Below, one piece after another: positions 9,459 through 17,940 of a stretch of DNA of 64,000 nt. A model generated the notes under the pieces. That model did no database searches. It had not been told where the DNA came from and saw nothing but the letters and a program-made list of their open reading frames with translations. Every line of letters begins with the position of its first letter. Position 1 is the first letter of the stretch. The translations under genes were made by a program, and so were the position numbers. Source of the stretch: JABDMH01 sp965223215 (lineage in GTDB: Bacteria; Bacteroidota; Bacteroidia; Chitinophagales; Saprospiraceae); NCBI GenBank assembly GCA_965223215.1, contig CBDCVZ010000010.1, positions 7,564,001-7,628,000 of the forward strand. The letters run 5' to 3'.

Positions 9459-10754
9459 ATGAATCGCAGTCGAAGAAAATTTATTCAATCGTCTAGTGTT
9501 GCAGGTGCTTTATCTTGCACTCTACCTTTCGGGTGGCGCAGAATTCACCGCAGATCCCACCACCAGATAGATTATTCCATCCTTGACGAGCTATTGAAAA
9601 AACCCGTGCTCAAACGGGAGCTTTTTACGGATCCGGTGATCATAGATTCTTTAGAATTATTACTCGATCGGAAGAATTGTATCTACCGCGTTCGTTCGAA
9701 AGAAGGGGCCGTAGGGATTTCGATAGGGCATCCCTTTATTGCTCAAGTGAGTTATCCCATGGTTCCGTATGCATTGGCTCAACACTTTACCGGCAAAGAT
9801 GCTAGGGATCTAGATCAACTGGTATTTAATGCCCACGAACTGAATGTGAAACGTCAAGGTATTCCACTCTGTGTACATGTGGCCGGCATTGAATTTGCAG
9901 TTTTGGATATGTTGGGCAAGCTCGTTGGAAAACCTGCTGGACAATTAATTGGAGATGTAATAAATCCGGAGATTTCCATCTATCTCGGTCATCATTTATC
10001 GAGTTTCCGAAAAAAAGAACCAGAAGTTTCCTTAGCATTAATGCAGCAGGATGTCATTGAAACTCAAGCCAAAGCAGTTAAACTCAGAGCTGGAAGAGGA
10101 GATAATTTGGCCTCTGATATTGACAACGTTCCTGGTCGCACCGAAAAATTGATTCGCATGGCCAGGGAAAAATTTGGTGATGAGATGCTGCTCATGATCG
10201 ATGGGAATGGATCATACTCGGTAAAAGAGGCCATTAGGATTGGAAAAATTCTGGAAGAATACAATTATGAGTTTTATGAAGAACCTGTGCCTTGGGATTG
10301 GTACGAAGAACAAAAGGAGGTCGAACGTGCTCTTCAAATTCCAATGGCTGGGGGTGAAGAAGAATTTGGCATGCATGCCTTTCGCTACTTGGTCGGCCGG
10401 GAGGTCTTTCAAATTTTGCAGCCAGACCTTTTCTACTTTGGTGGGATGATTCGAACCATGCAAGTAGCACGCATGGTGGAAGCTGCTGGCCTTAAGATAA
10501 CTCCTCATATATCTGGTGGAGGATTGGGATTTCTCTACATGTTGCATATGGTAGCGGTTTGCCCAGCTCCCTATGACTATCATGAATTCAAGATGTTTCA
10601 AACCCGAGATGCGAATGGTACCACCGTACCCATCGAAAGCACCGGTGATCGTTTTGAGAGCGTCGCTGGGAAAATCAAGGCACCCACTGGTCCGGGACTA
10701 GGTGTCATCATTGACCCGGACTATATTCAGACGCACAAAGTTTTCGAAGGCTAG
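9459..10754 (+). CDS. Tat-exported enolase-superfamily (mandelate racemase/muconate lactonizing) enzyme
   Basis: A 431-residue protein with a twin-arginine signal (SRRKFIQSSSVAGALS, residues 4-19). The barrel has the enolase-superfamily constellation: Lys-x-Arg at about residue 206 (AVKLRAGRG), metal-binding Asp at about 248 (MIDGNGSY), Glu pair at about 274-275 (YEEPVPW), Glu in GGEEEFG, and His in ITPHISGG at about 349. The His supports a mandelate-racemase-like subgroup, which abstracts an alpha-proton from a carboxylate, commonly in sugar-acid dehydration. The substrate cannot be read from sequence. Export by Tat is unusual for the superfamily but is seen in Bacteroidota and planctomycete relatives. 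Confidence 0.85.
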   Translation: MNRSRRKFIQSSSVAGALSCTLPFGWRRIHRRSHHQIDYSILDELLKKPVLKRELFTDPVIIDSLELLLDRKNCIYRVRSKEGAVGISIGHPFIAQVSYPMVPYALAQHFTGKDARDLDQLVFNAHELNVKRQGIPLCVHVAGIEFAVLDMLGKLVGKPAGQLIGDVINPEISIYLGHHLSSFRKKEPEVSLALMQQDVIETQAKAVKLRAGRGDNLASDIDNVPGRTEKLIRMAREKFGDEMLLMIDGNGSYSVKEAIRIGKILEEYNYEFYEEPVPWDWYEEQKEVERALQIPMAGGEEEFGMHAFRYLVGREVFQILQPDLFYFGGMIRTMQVARMVEAAGLKITPHISGGGLGFLYMLHMVAVCPAPYDYHEFKMFQTRDANGTTVPIESTGDRFESVAGKIKAPTGPGLGVIIDPDYIQTHKVFEG

Positions 10755-11383
10755 GTCCAGGATCTTTTAAGATGGCCTTTGACACGAAAATAAAAGATGC
10801 ATTAACACGACGCTCTCACTAGCGAAAACACGAGTACGGAAATGTACAACCAGACATAATGCTTACGTTTTGTAGGAGCGTATCGAGGCTATAAAGCATA
10901 CACCCTGCGTTTTTTACTGATTACTTTTCTCGTAGGATTATAGCATCTTACCGGCGCTCAAAATGTGGCTTCGCTTCGCTTTCTCAATATTAATATTCAC
11001 TAAATTGGTTATTCTATCAACCTGATCAATCCGCAGTTGGAATCCATGCCTATGCAGGATAATGAACAGAGCTTTCTCATCGACGACCCCTTAAATACCT
11101 GATAAAATTACAGGGTAACACAAAATTATAGAATCTCTTGAATGGCCTCGAAGGGAATGTCGGTGTCAATTTACCCTTTTGCCTCGGGAATTTATTCCCA
11201 AAATAAAGGGTGGCACCGATAATATGATTTTCGAATCCGTATTGCCCCTCAATTTAGGGTAGGAATATTTCTGGCCTTGGATGGGCCTATTGATTGATGG
11301 AATTTTGTCCTCTATGGAGTAAAAAATTTGATAAATTGATGAAGTGAACATCTTTGAGCCAAATACATCACAATCACTGATAA
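10755..11383. other. Intergenic region with a decayed coding segment
   Basis: 629 bp between two plus-strand genes with no intact gene. The middle part (10905-11102) reads like a degraded signal-peptide gene, listed separately. The rest shows short open stretches without recognisable protein features. Confidence 0.5.
10905..11102 (+). pseudogene. Possible remnant of a gene for a secreted protein
   Basis: One plus-strand frame reads as a hydrophobic signal-like segment (LRFLLITFLVGL), a TAG stop, then HLTGAQNVASLRFLNINIH, a TAA stop, and IGYSINLINPQLES continuing to DDPLNT and TGA at 11100. The segment ending in GAQ looks like a signal-peptide cleavage site. No start codon is obvious just upstream. 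The composition is protein-like on both sides of each stop, which suggests decay by point mutation. The family is not recognised. Confidence 0.33.
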
Positions 11384-12142
11384 ATGTCCATACAAACAGA
11401 AGCTGAATTTAAAGGCATCCAAAAAGTAAATGAGCTGGTCGGGCGTACATTGCGACAAATGATTGGATATGTTGAAATTGGCATGACCACAAAGGAAATT
11501 GATGCCTATGGTGCTGAATTGATGCGGTGGTACGGTTTGGAGTCGGCTCCAGCCAAAGATTATAATTTTCCCGGGTATACTTGCATCAGTATAAACCATG
11601 AAATTTGTCATGGCATTCCTTCAGCTAATAAGCGGATCAAAGATGGCGATTTAATAAATATTGATGTGTCGGCGGTACTCAACGGGTTTTATGGTGACAA
11701 TGGATGCTCCTTTGTGATCGGAGAGGATGTTAATAACCTGAAATCATTGACGGCGGCCTCTAAAGAAATTTTGGAGATTGCCATAAACAAGATCAAGCAT
11801 GGGGTTAGGATAAATGAGGTGGGAGGTACAATCAATAGGGAAGCAAAAAGGAGAGGATATCGGGTGATTAAAAATCTATGTGGTCATGGGATCGGGAGGA
11901 GTTTGCATGAGCCCCCACACTCGATTGCCAATTTTAAAGATTGGACGAACCGAGACAGATTTAAGCGGAATATGGTCATTGCCCTGGAGACTTTTATCTC
12001 AACCAAAGCAACTTATGCGTACCAGTCGGAAGATCAGTGGACCATGGTCACCCGCGACGATGGTTTTGTTGCCCAGCACGAGCATACCTTGATGGTGACC
12101 GATGACGATCCTATTGTCCTGACTAGATCAAATGGTTTTTAG
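11384..12142 (+). CDS. map: Type I methionine aminopeptidase
   Basis: A 252-residue cytoplasmic enzyme that removes the initiator methionine from nascent proteins. All five metal ligands of the family are present: Asp94 (INIDVSAVLNG), Asp105 (FYGDNGCSF), His168 (NLCGHGIGRSLHEPPHS), Glu202 (ALETFIS) and Glu233 (HEHTLMV), plus the substrate-site His76 (EICHGIPS). Length matches the bacterial type I form without N-terminal extension. It stands outside the usual ribosomal-protein operon, so it may be an additional copy. Neighbours do not suggest a specialised role. A short AT-rich inverted repeat overlaps its stop codon. Confidence 0.93.
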   Translation: MSIQTEAEFKGIQKVNELVGRTLRQMIGYVEIGMTTKEIDAYGAELMRWYGLESAPAKDYNFPGYTCISINHEICHGIPSANKRIKDGDLINIDVSAVLNGFYGDNGCSFVIGEDVNNLKSLTAASKEILEIAINKIKHGVRINEVGGTINREAKRRGYRVIKNLCGHGIGRSLHEPPHSIANFKDWTNRDRFKRNMVIALETFISTKATYAYQSEDQWTMVTRDDGFVAQHEHTLMVTDDDPIVLTRSNGF

Positions 12143-12156
12143 GTAAATCCTAAAAA
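12136..12156. terminator. AT-rich inverted repeat at the end of map
   Basis: TTTTTAGG (12136-12143), loop TAAAT, CCTAAAAA (12149-12156). The stem includes the map stop codon. It could be a weak terminator; stability is low because it is AT-rich. Confidence 0.3.
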
Positions 12157-12226
12157 TAGTTGGTTCAAAGGGTTGTCGATCCGTCTCGCTTCCCCATTCT
12201 TTAAAGTCTAAAGTCTACCTTAATTT

Positions 12227-12388
12227 ATGACCAATGGCAAAGTCTACCTCGCTTATACCATCAAGGGCCAACCATTTCCTTGCCTCCCTAGTGAAAGAAT
12301 CTTAATTTCATACGATCCGAAAAGCAGTTGGACTGCTACTAAGCAGGCACAGCATTTCGATTTCTTAACGACTTATTTCACAATATGA
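12227..12388 (+). CDS. Possible 53-residue small ORF coupled to the iron-sulfur subunit gene
   Basis: ATG at 12227 opens directly after an in-frame stop and runs to TGA at 12386-12388, overlapping the next gene's start as ATGA. The product begins MTNGKVYLAYTIKG and contains a Pro-rich stretch (QPFPCLPSE); it has no signal peptide and matches no family I know. The overlap is what would be expected of translational coupling, but an ORF of this size can arise by chance. Confidence 0.22.
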   Translation: MTNGKVYLAYTIKGQPFPCLPSERILISYDPKSSWTATKQAQHFDFLTTYFTI

Positions 12389-12879
12389 TCTTAACAATAA
12401 ATGGCCAAGAACATGAAGTTCAGGCAGAAAAATATATGCCATTGCTATGGGTTTTGCGAGATGTGCTCGATATGACCGGTACTAAATATGGTTGCGGAAT
12501 TGCGGCCTGCGGAGCATGTACAGTTCACGTAGACGGAGTAGCTACGAGGAGTTGCACCCTGCCAATTTCTGCAGTCGAGGGAAAAGAAATCCGCACGATT
12601 GAGGGCATTGGAGCAAGCCAATTTTCGGCTGTCCAGCAAGCCTGGATTGAACATCAAGTACCGCAGTGCGGATATTGCCAATCGGGAATGATCATGGCTG
12701 TAGAGGCTTTACTTGCCGAAAAACCAGATCCGAGTGATCAGGATATCGATGAGAAAATTACCAACATCTGCCGCTGTGGTACCTATCAGAGAGTTCGAGC
12801 AGCCATCAAATCTGCAGCCCGAATTCGTCGGGAGCAAATGGATCCAACGGTCCTCACCAATTCAATTGAATCGAGATGA
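12385..12879 (+). CDS. iorA: Molybdenum hydroxylase small (2Fe-2S) subunit, isoquinoline 1-oxidoreductase alpha type
   Basis: A 164-residue protein with two [2Fe-2S] clusters. The plant-ferredoxin-like N-terminal cluster uses Cys37, Cys42, Cys45 and Cys57 (YGCGIAACGACTVHVDG ... RSC). The helical C-terminal domain uses Cys95, Cys98, Cys129 and Cys131 (QCGYCQSG; NICRCGTY). It passes electrons from the molybdenum centre of the large subunit to an acceptor. The stop overlaps the large-subunit start by ATGA, so the two are translationally coupled. There is no FAD subunit, as in the isoquinoline/aldehyde oxidoreductase branch. The gene symbol states the closest well-known family; the substrate is unknown. 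Confidence 0.9.
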   Translation: MILTINGQEHEVQAEKYMPLLWVLRDVLDMTGTKYGCGIAACGACTVHVDGVATRSCTLPISAVEGKEIRTIEGIGASQFSAVQQAWIEHQVPQCGYCQSGMIMAVEALLAEKPDPSDQDIDEKITNICRCGTYQRVRAAIKSAARIRREQMDPTVLTNSIESR

Positions 12880-15101
12880 AAAGAAGAACTTTTTTTATAG
12901 CTGGAGGGGTAGCTGGTGGCGCCCTGGTCGTGGGTATCGGAGGAATGAGTTATCTGAACCGTACCATTAAAAAATACAGTGGCCTCGGCATGGGAGACGG
13001 AGAATCACTCAATGCCTTTGTACGAATAAGTCCTGACAATCAGGTTACCCTGGCGGTAGCTCGAGCAGAAATGGGGCAGGGGGTTTACACCTCCTTACCC
13101 ATGCTGATCGCAGAGGAACTCGAAGTTGAGATGGACCAGATCAAGGTGGTGCATCCTCAGAATGAGGGCCCTTACGCCAATTTATTTATGGCGGATGAAT
13201 CACCGAGAGCAGAAGATGGTTCACTCACCATGATGCAGAAAATCTTTGCATTTATTCCCAATATCCTCACCGGTGGAAGTACTACAATTAGGGATGGCTA
13301 CCACCATCAGCGGAGAGTAGGTGCCATGGCTCGGGAAATGCTCATCACTGCTGGTGCGAAAAGATGGAATGTTAGTCCTTCAGATTGTTACGCAGAAAGA
13401 GGACACATCATCAATCGAAAAACCAAGGAAAAACTGACTTATGGTGCCTTGGCAACAGAGGCATCACGAGTGACTCCACCGGAGGATCCACCGATGAAGT
13501 CCAAAAAAGATTTCAAGATTGTAGGGAAACCGGTGCATCGGCTTGATATCCCCTCAAAAGTGGACGGCAGTGCACAATTTGGTTTAGACGTTCGCATACC
13601 AGGAATGAGGTACGCAGTCATCAGACACTCCTCATTTGTGGGTGGTCGAATCTTATCAGTCAAAAATGAAGACCACATCAGAAATATGCCAGGTGTGGAG
13701 GGACTGGTCGAAGTGGACGGTGCCATTGCCATCGTCGCAAACACGACCTGGCATGCCCGTAACGCTGCGTTGGCCTTGGATTTGGAAGAGCAAGAGAACT
13801 TAGAGCACGGACACAAGGATGCACTGACAGATTTGAAAGCAGCCATGCGAGGCGAACCATCCAAGGTGTGGGAAGATGAGGGTAACATCGATGAGGTCTT
13901 GGCCCAGGCAGATAAAGTCATCGAAGCAGAATATCAGGTACCCTATTTGGCTCATGCTTGCATGGAGCCCCTTAATTGTACGGTTTTGGTAAGTGGGGAT
14001 AAGGCCGAGGCCTGGACAGGAAATCAGTCGTCCACCTTCATCGTCAATGGTGTTAGTGAGGGAGCGGGTGTTAAAAAAGGCAACGTCAAAATTAATGTGA
14101 CTTATTTGGGGGGAGGATTTGGTCGCCGAGGAGAAACAGATTACGTATACAAGGCGGCCAAAGTGGCCAAGGAGTTTCCCGGTATTCCCATACAACTGGT
14201 ATATACGCGTGAAGAGGATATGAAAAATGACTTTTACCGGCCAGCCGTCATGAACCAAATGAAGGCAGCTCTAGGCGAAGACGGCATTTTGGGCTGGAAA
14301 AAGAAAGTGGGCACACAAGGGGCTCTCTCAGGTTTGTTGGGCCGAAATGTGCCAATGATGCCTATGAAGCCAGAAGATGACCCTTCGTCAACCGAGGGAA
14401 TGCGGGAATTAAAATATGATCTCGGGGCAGCCTACACCGATTTGACCTGCATTGACCTGCCGATGAGTGTGGGTACTTGGCGAAGCGTTGGCCATTCTCA
14501 AAATGCTTTTTTCACTGAGAGCTTCATGGATGAATGTGCCCACGCCCTTGGCAAAGACCCCTATCAATTGCGGATGGAACTCCTTGCAGATGTGCCCCGA
14601 TATGCCGCGGTGCTTCAGAAAGTGGCTGAATTAAGCCATTGGAATGAGCCGGCCGAAGCTGGTCGGGCGCGTGGCATTGCCATTCATGAATCTTTTGGAT
14701 CCATCGTAGCAGAAGTCGCTGAAATAACGCTGATAGAAAAGAATATTAAGCTTGAAAAAGTCTACTGTGTAGTTGACTGCGGTAATATTGTGAATCCCGC
14801 CATCATAGAAAGCCAAATGGAGAGTGGCATCGTCTATGGATTGACGGCCGCACTATATGGGGAGATTTCGGTGAAGGATGGTCAGATCGTACAGCAGAAT
14901 TTTCCGAATTACAAGATGCTGCAAATGAATACGATGCCTGAGGTCATTGTGCATATCATGAATGTGGATCATGCCCCGGGAGGCGTGGGTGAACCCGGCA
15001 CACCACCCATTGCCCCTGCCTTGACGAATGCCTTGTTTGCGGCATCAGGTGAACGGATTCGGTCACTGCCTCTGAGCAACCATGGTTACAACTTTGTTTG
15101 A
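12876..15101 (+). CDS. iorB: Molybdenum hydroxylase large subunit, isoquinoline 1-oxidoreductase beta type
   Basis: A 741-residue molybdopterin-binding subunit of the xanthine dehydrogenase superfamily. It begins with a Tat-type signal (KRRTFFIAGGVAGGALVVG), so the folded heterodimer is probably exported with the small subunit carried along. Cofactor-contact motifs are visible: ARAEMGQGVYTSLPML near residue 65, GGGFGRRGETDY near 412, and GEPGTPPIAPALTNALF near 705, whose Glu is the catalytic base. It would hydroxylate an aldehyde or N-heterocycle using water. The start overlaps the small-subunit stop. Maturation factors of the XdhC/MobA type are not in the window. Confidence 0.9.
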   Translation: MKRRTFFIAGGVAGGALVVGIGGMSYLNRTIKKYSGLGMGDGESLNAFVRISPDNQVTLAVARAEMGQGVYTSLPMLIAEELEVEMDQIKVVHPQNEGPYANLFMADESPRAEDGSLTMMQKIFAFIPNILTGGSTTIRDGYHHQRRVGAMAREMLITAGAKRWNVSPSDCYAERGHIINRKTKEKLTYGALATEASRVTPPEDPPMKSKKDFKIVGKPVHRLDIPSKVDGSAQFGLDVRIPGMRYAVIRHSSFVGGRILSVKNEDHIRNMPGVEGLVEVDGAIAIVANTTWHARNAALALDLEEQENLEHGHKDALTDLKAAMRGEPSKVWEDEGNIDEVLAQADKVIEAEYQVPYLAHACMEPLNCTVLVSGDKAEAWTGNQSSTFIVNGVSEGAGVKKGNVKINVTYLGGGFGRRGETDYVYKAAKVAKEFPGIPIQLVYTREEDMKNDFYRPAVMNQMKAALGEDGILGWKKKVGTQGALSGLLGRNVPMMPMKPEDDPSSTEGMRELKYDLGAAYTDLTCIDLPMSVGTWRSVGHSQNAFFTESFMDECAHALGKDPYQLRMELLADVPRYAAVLQKVAELSHWNEPAEAGRARGIAIHESFGSIVAEVAEITLIEKNIKLEKVYCVVDCGNIVNPAIIESQMESGIVYGLTAALYGEISVKDGQIVQQNFPNYKMLQMNTMPEVIVHIMNVDHAPGGVGEPGTPPIAPALTNALFAASGERIRSLPLSNHGYNFV

Positions 15102-15276
15102 CCAGACAAGTCACGAATCAAATGGCCTGAGGTTACTTCGGTACGGTAAGCCCTGGCAGATTTTTTTGGTCACCGCCACGAATCGGATTTAGTTGAAAAT
15201 TAATTCCTAGCTCGCCGATTTCTGCATTTACAGGTTTGATCCAATAGGGGCAAGATGTAAGCCATATCAAATGGAA

Positions 15277-17925
15277 CTAATGATTCCTAATACTTTCAAT
15301 GGGATTTGCGAGGGCGGCATTCAGTGCTTGCCTGCTGATGGTAATTAGGGCGATACCAATCGCCAAGACTCCAGCGAGCAGAAAGATAGACCAAGAGATG
15401 GCCGTTTGATATTCGAAGTTTTGAATCCAAGTGGACATTAAATACCAGGCGATCGGAACTGAAGCCACAAATGCAACGATCACCAATTTTAGAAAATCAA
15501 CGGATAGTAAACGAAATAACCCAGCGGTGGAAGCTCCTAACACCTTACGAATTCCGACTTCCTTTCGTCTCTGTTCTGACATATAGGCAGCCAGGGCAAA
15601 GAGACCCAGGCAAGCCACTACAATGGCAAGGAGGGCAAAGATGAAAAAGATGGTCTGAGTTTGCTTAACATCGCCATACATTCTTTCATATCGCTCATCT
15701 AAAAACGAATAACTCAAAGGTTGATTTGGCGAAAATTGATCCCAGAGTTGCTCGATGGAAGACAGTGATTTTTCCATTTCCCGTCCCGTTATTTTGACCC
15801 CAATAATCTCTCCAAATCCACCGAACCTAAAAGCCAAGGGTCCGACTTTTTCTCGCAGTGATTCAAAGTGAAAATCCTCTACAATGCCAATAACATGATA
15901 GGGTTGTTCAAACCCATTGGTTAGCAACTGACCCGAGGCTTCCTCGATTTCCAGTAATTTTGCCATTTCTTGATTAATAATCATGGCCTGGGAATCCGTC
16001 GGCATTTCTGACGAAAAATTGCGACCGGAAACGATTTTCATGCCAAGGGTGGGCAGATAGTTTTCGTCAACAATCCATTTCTGACCACCTACCGGTAGAT
16101 CTATTTCTTTTTTCCCATCATGCCAAAACATATTTCGGTCTCGTTTGGTTTTTGAGACCGGCCAATAATGACTGATGGTTGCATTTGATACCCGAGGTAA
16201 TTTAATGAGTTCTTCCTTTAAGGTAACAAGATTGTTACCAAGGGTGTTAGCTCCTTGTAGCAAGACCACTTGATCCCGATCATATCCCAATCTGGCATCT
16301 AGAAGAAAGTTCATTTGTTTGTGGACCACCAGGGCACAAACAATTAATATGATGGATGCCGTAAATTGGAAAATCACCAATCCACTGCGAAGAAAAGAGC
16401 TTCTGGCACCTCGGCTCAGTTTGCCCTGCACCACTTCAATGGGCTTAAAAGAAGACAAATAGTAGGAGGGATATACGCCAGCAACCAAACCAATTAGTAG
16501 CGATACGACCACCAACCCGGGTAAGAACCACCATTCCAACCAGGGCAGGTGCAGAGATTTTTCTGCTATATTACTGAGGAAGGGTAAAGCTGCCCAGGCA
16601 ATAACGACACCGAGAAGGAGAGCAAGAAAACTAAATAAAGTAGACTCATGAAGAAACTGTCTTATGAGCGCACGGCGCTCCGAACCAACCACTTTACGCA
16701 GTCCCACTTCCATAGCTCGATTGGCCGATTTGGCAGTAGACAGATTAATGAAATTAATGCAAGCTAATATCAGGATAATAAAGGCAATGGCGCCGAAGAG
16801 ACGCACCGTCCCTAGGTCTCCGTGCTTGAAATTATCGCCAACTTCAAACGTATTTAAATAGATATCGCTAATGGGTTGCAAAAAAACACGATAGCTCTTT
16901 TGAAATTCCTCCACACCCTGCCGCCCGGCCTTTCTTAAATTGACCGCTATGTAATCATCTCTGATAAGTAAGAGTTTCTCTTCCAATTCAGAGACATCGA
17001 CCCCAGGATTAAGCTTCACATAATGGTCATAATTCCAAGCCATCCAGTTGGATTGTTCACCGGGCCAAAATTCTTCATCTGCAAGGGAAAGTAAAAAATC
17101 GAATTGCAGGTGTGCATTGGTAGGAAAATCTTCCATGACTCCGCCGATTGTGTATGGAGTCTTCGTGCCCTCATTCAGAATAAATTGTTTTCCCACGGGA
17201 TCCGCCTGGCCAAAGTACTTGATTGATTTGGATTTTGATATCACCACACTTTTTGGTTGTAGTAGAGCTTTTTCTGCCACTCCGTATACCAACGGTATTT
17301 CCAGCATGTCAAACAATGTTTGATCCATGTAGGCGAAATTTGCTTCGTGCTGATTGATCTTCTGATCAGACCTTCGCACTTGATTGGCTCCGGCATTGTA
17401 GAAATCATAAGGGACGAGTCGACCCACTTTTTCGATTTCTGGAAAGTTCTCCCTTAATACTTGGGCCAGGGGAGCTGGAAAGGAGGGCCAGTTCTGTCTT
17501 TGGCCATCTTCGAGATCGGAAGAAAGTACTCTAAATATCCGGTCGCCATGTTCATAGTGCCGATCGTAACTTAGTTCATCCCGAATAAAAAGGGCAATTA
17601 AAATGCAAGCAGCAATGCCTATCGCAAATCCACCAATTTTAATCGCGGTGTACAATTTGTTTCTTTGCATTTGGCGGAAGGCAACTTTCAAATGATGTCG
17701 GTACATAGCTGGATTAATTTGAAAAATAGTGAATGAGCGAATGAGATTGAGACGAAATAATTTTAATACTTGAAAAACAAATGCACGGCGCGCAGATGAT
17801 GCATTTTGGCTTTCTGATTGTCGGTGGAATTTTTCTAGCAGATCCCCTTCAATATCTTCGAGATATTCGGGCCGACAAAACCAACGGAAGAAGCGAAGCG
17901 CATAGTTAGGAGGCGATTTCATCAC
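15277..17925 (-). CDS. FtsX/MacB-like permease with N-terminal prefix domain (permease A)
   Basis: An 882-residue inner-membrane protein built of two fused MacB-type units. The N-terminal cytoplasmic prefix (about 1-90) carries PPNYALRFFRWFCRPEYLED followed by IEGDLLEKF. TM1 lies at about 93-113, then a periplasmic MacB core domain, three helices starting after the EVGLRKVVGSERRALIRQF motif near residue 408, then a second TM, core domain and three-helix block with RRKEVGIRKVLGAS near 790. MacB-type permeases are mechanotransmitters working with an ABC ATPase; none is encoded here. It is the last gene of a padR-permease-permease operon, 15 bp after permease B. Confidence 0.9.
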   Translation of the reverse strand: MMKSPPNYALRFFRWFCRPEYLEDIEGDLLEKFHRQSESQNASSARRAFVFQVLKLFRLNLIRSFTIFQINPAMYRHHLKVAFRQMQRNKLYTAIKIGGFAIGIAACILIALFIRDELSYDRHYEHGDRIFRVLSSDLEDGQRQNWPSFPAPLAQVLRENFPEIEKVGRLVPYDFYNAGANQVRRSDQKINQHEANFAYMDQTLFDMLEIPLVYGVAEKALLQPKSVVISKSKSIKYFGQADPVGKQFILNEGTKTPYTIGGVMEDFPTNAHLQFDFLLSLADEEFWPGEQSNWMAWNYDHYVKLNPGVDVSELEEKLLLIRDDYIAVNLRKAGRQGVEEFQKSYRVFLQPISDIYLNTFEVGDNFKHGDLGTVRLFGAIAFIILILACINFINLSTAKSANRAMEVGLRKVVGSERRALIRQFLHESTLFSFLALLLGVVIAWAALPFLSNIAEKSLHLPWLEWWFLPGLVVVSLLIGLVAGVYPSYYLSSFKPIEVVQGKLSRGARSSFLRSGLVIFQFTASIILIVCALVVHKQMNFLLDARLGYDRDQVVLLQGANTLGNNLVTLKEELIKLPRVSNATISHYWPVSKTKRDRNMFWHDGKKEIDLPVGGQKWIVDENYLPTLGMKIVSGRNFSSEMPTDSQAMIINQEMAKLLEIEEASGQLLTNGFEQPYHVIGIVEDFHFESLREKVGPLAFRFGGFGEIIGVKITGREMEKSLSSIEQLWDQFSPNQPLSYSFLDERYERMYGDVKQTQTIFFIFALLAIVVACLGLFALAAYMSEQRRKEVGIRKVLGASTAGLFRLLSVDFLKLVIVAFVASVPIAWYLMSTWIQNFEYQTAISWSIFLLAGVLAIGIALITISRQALNAALANPIESIRNH

Positions 17926-17940
17926 TGTTCTTTAAATAAT

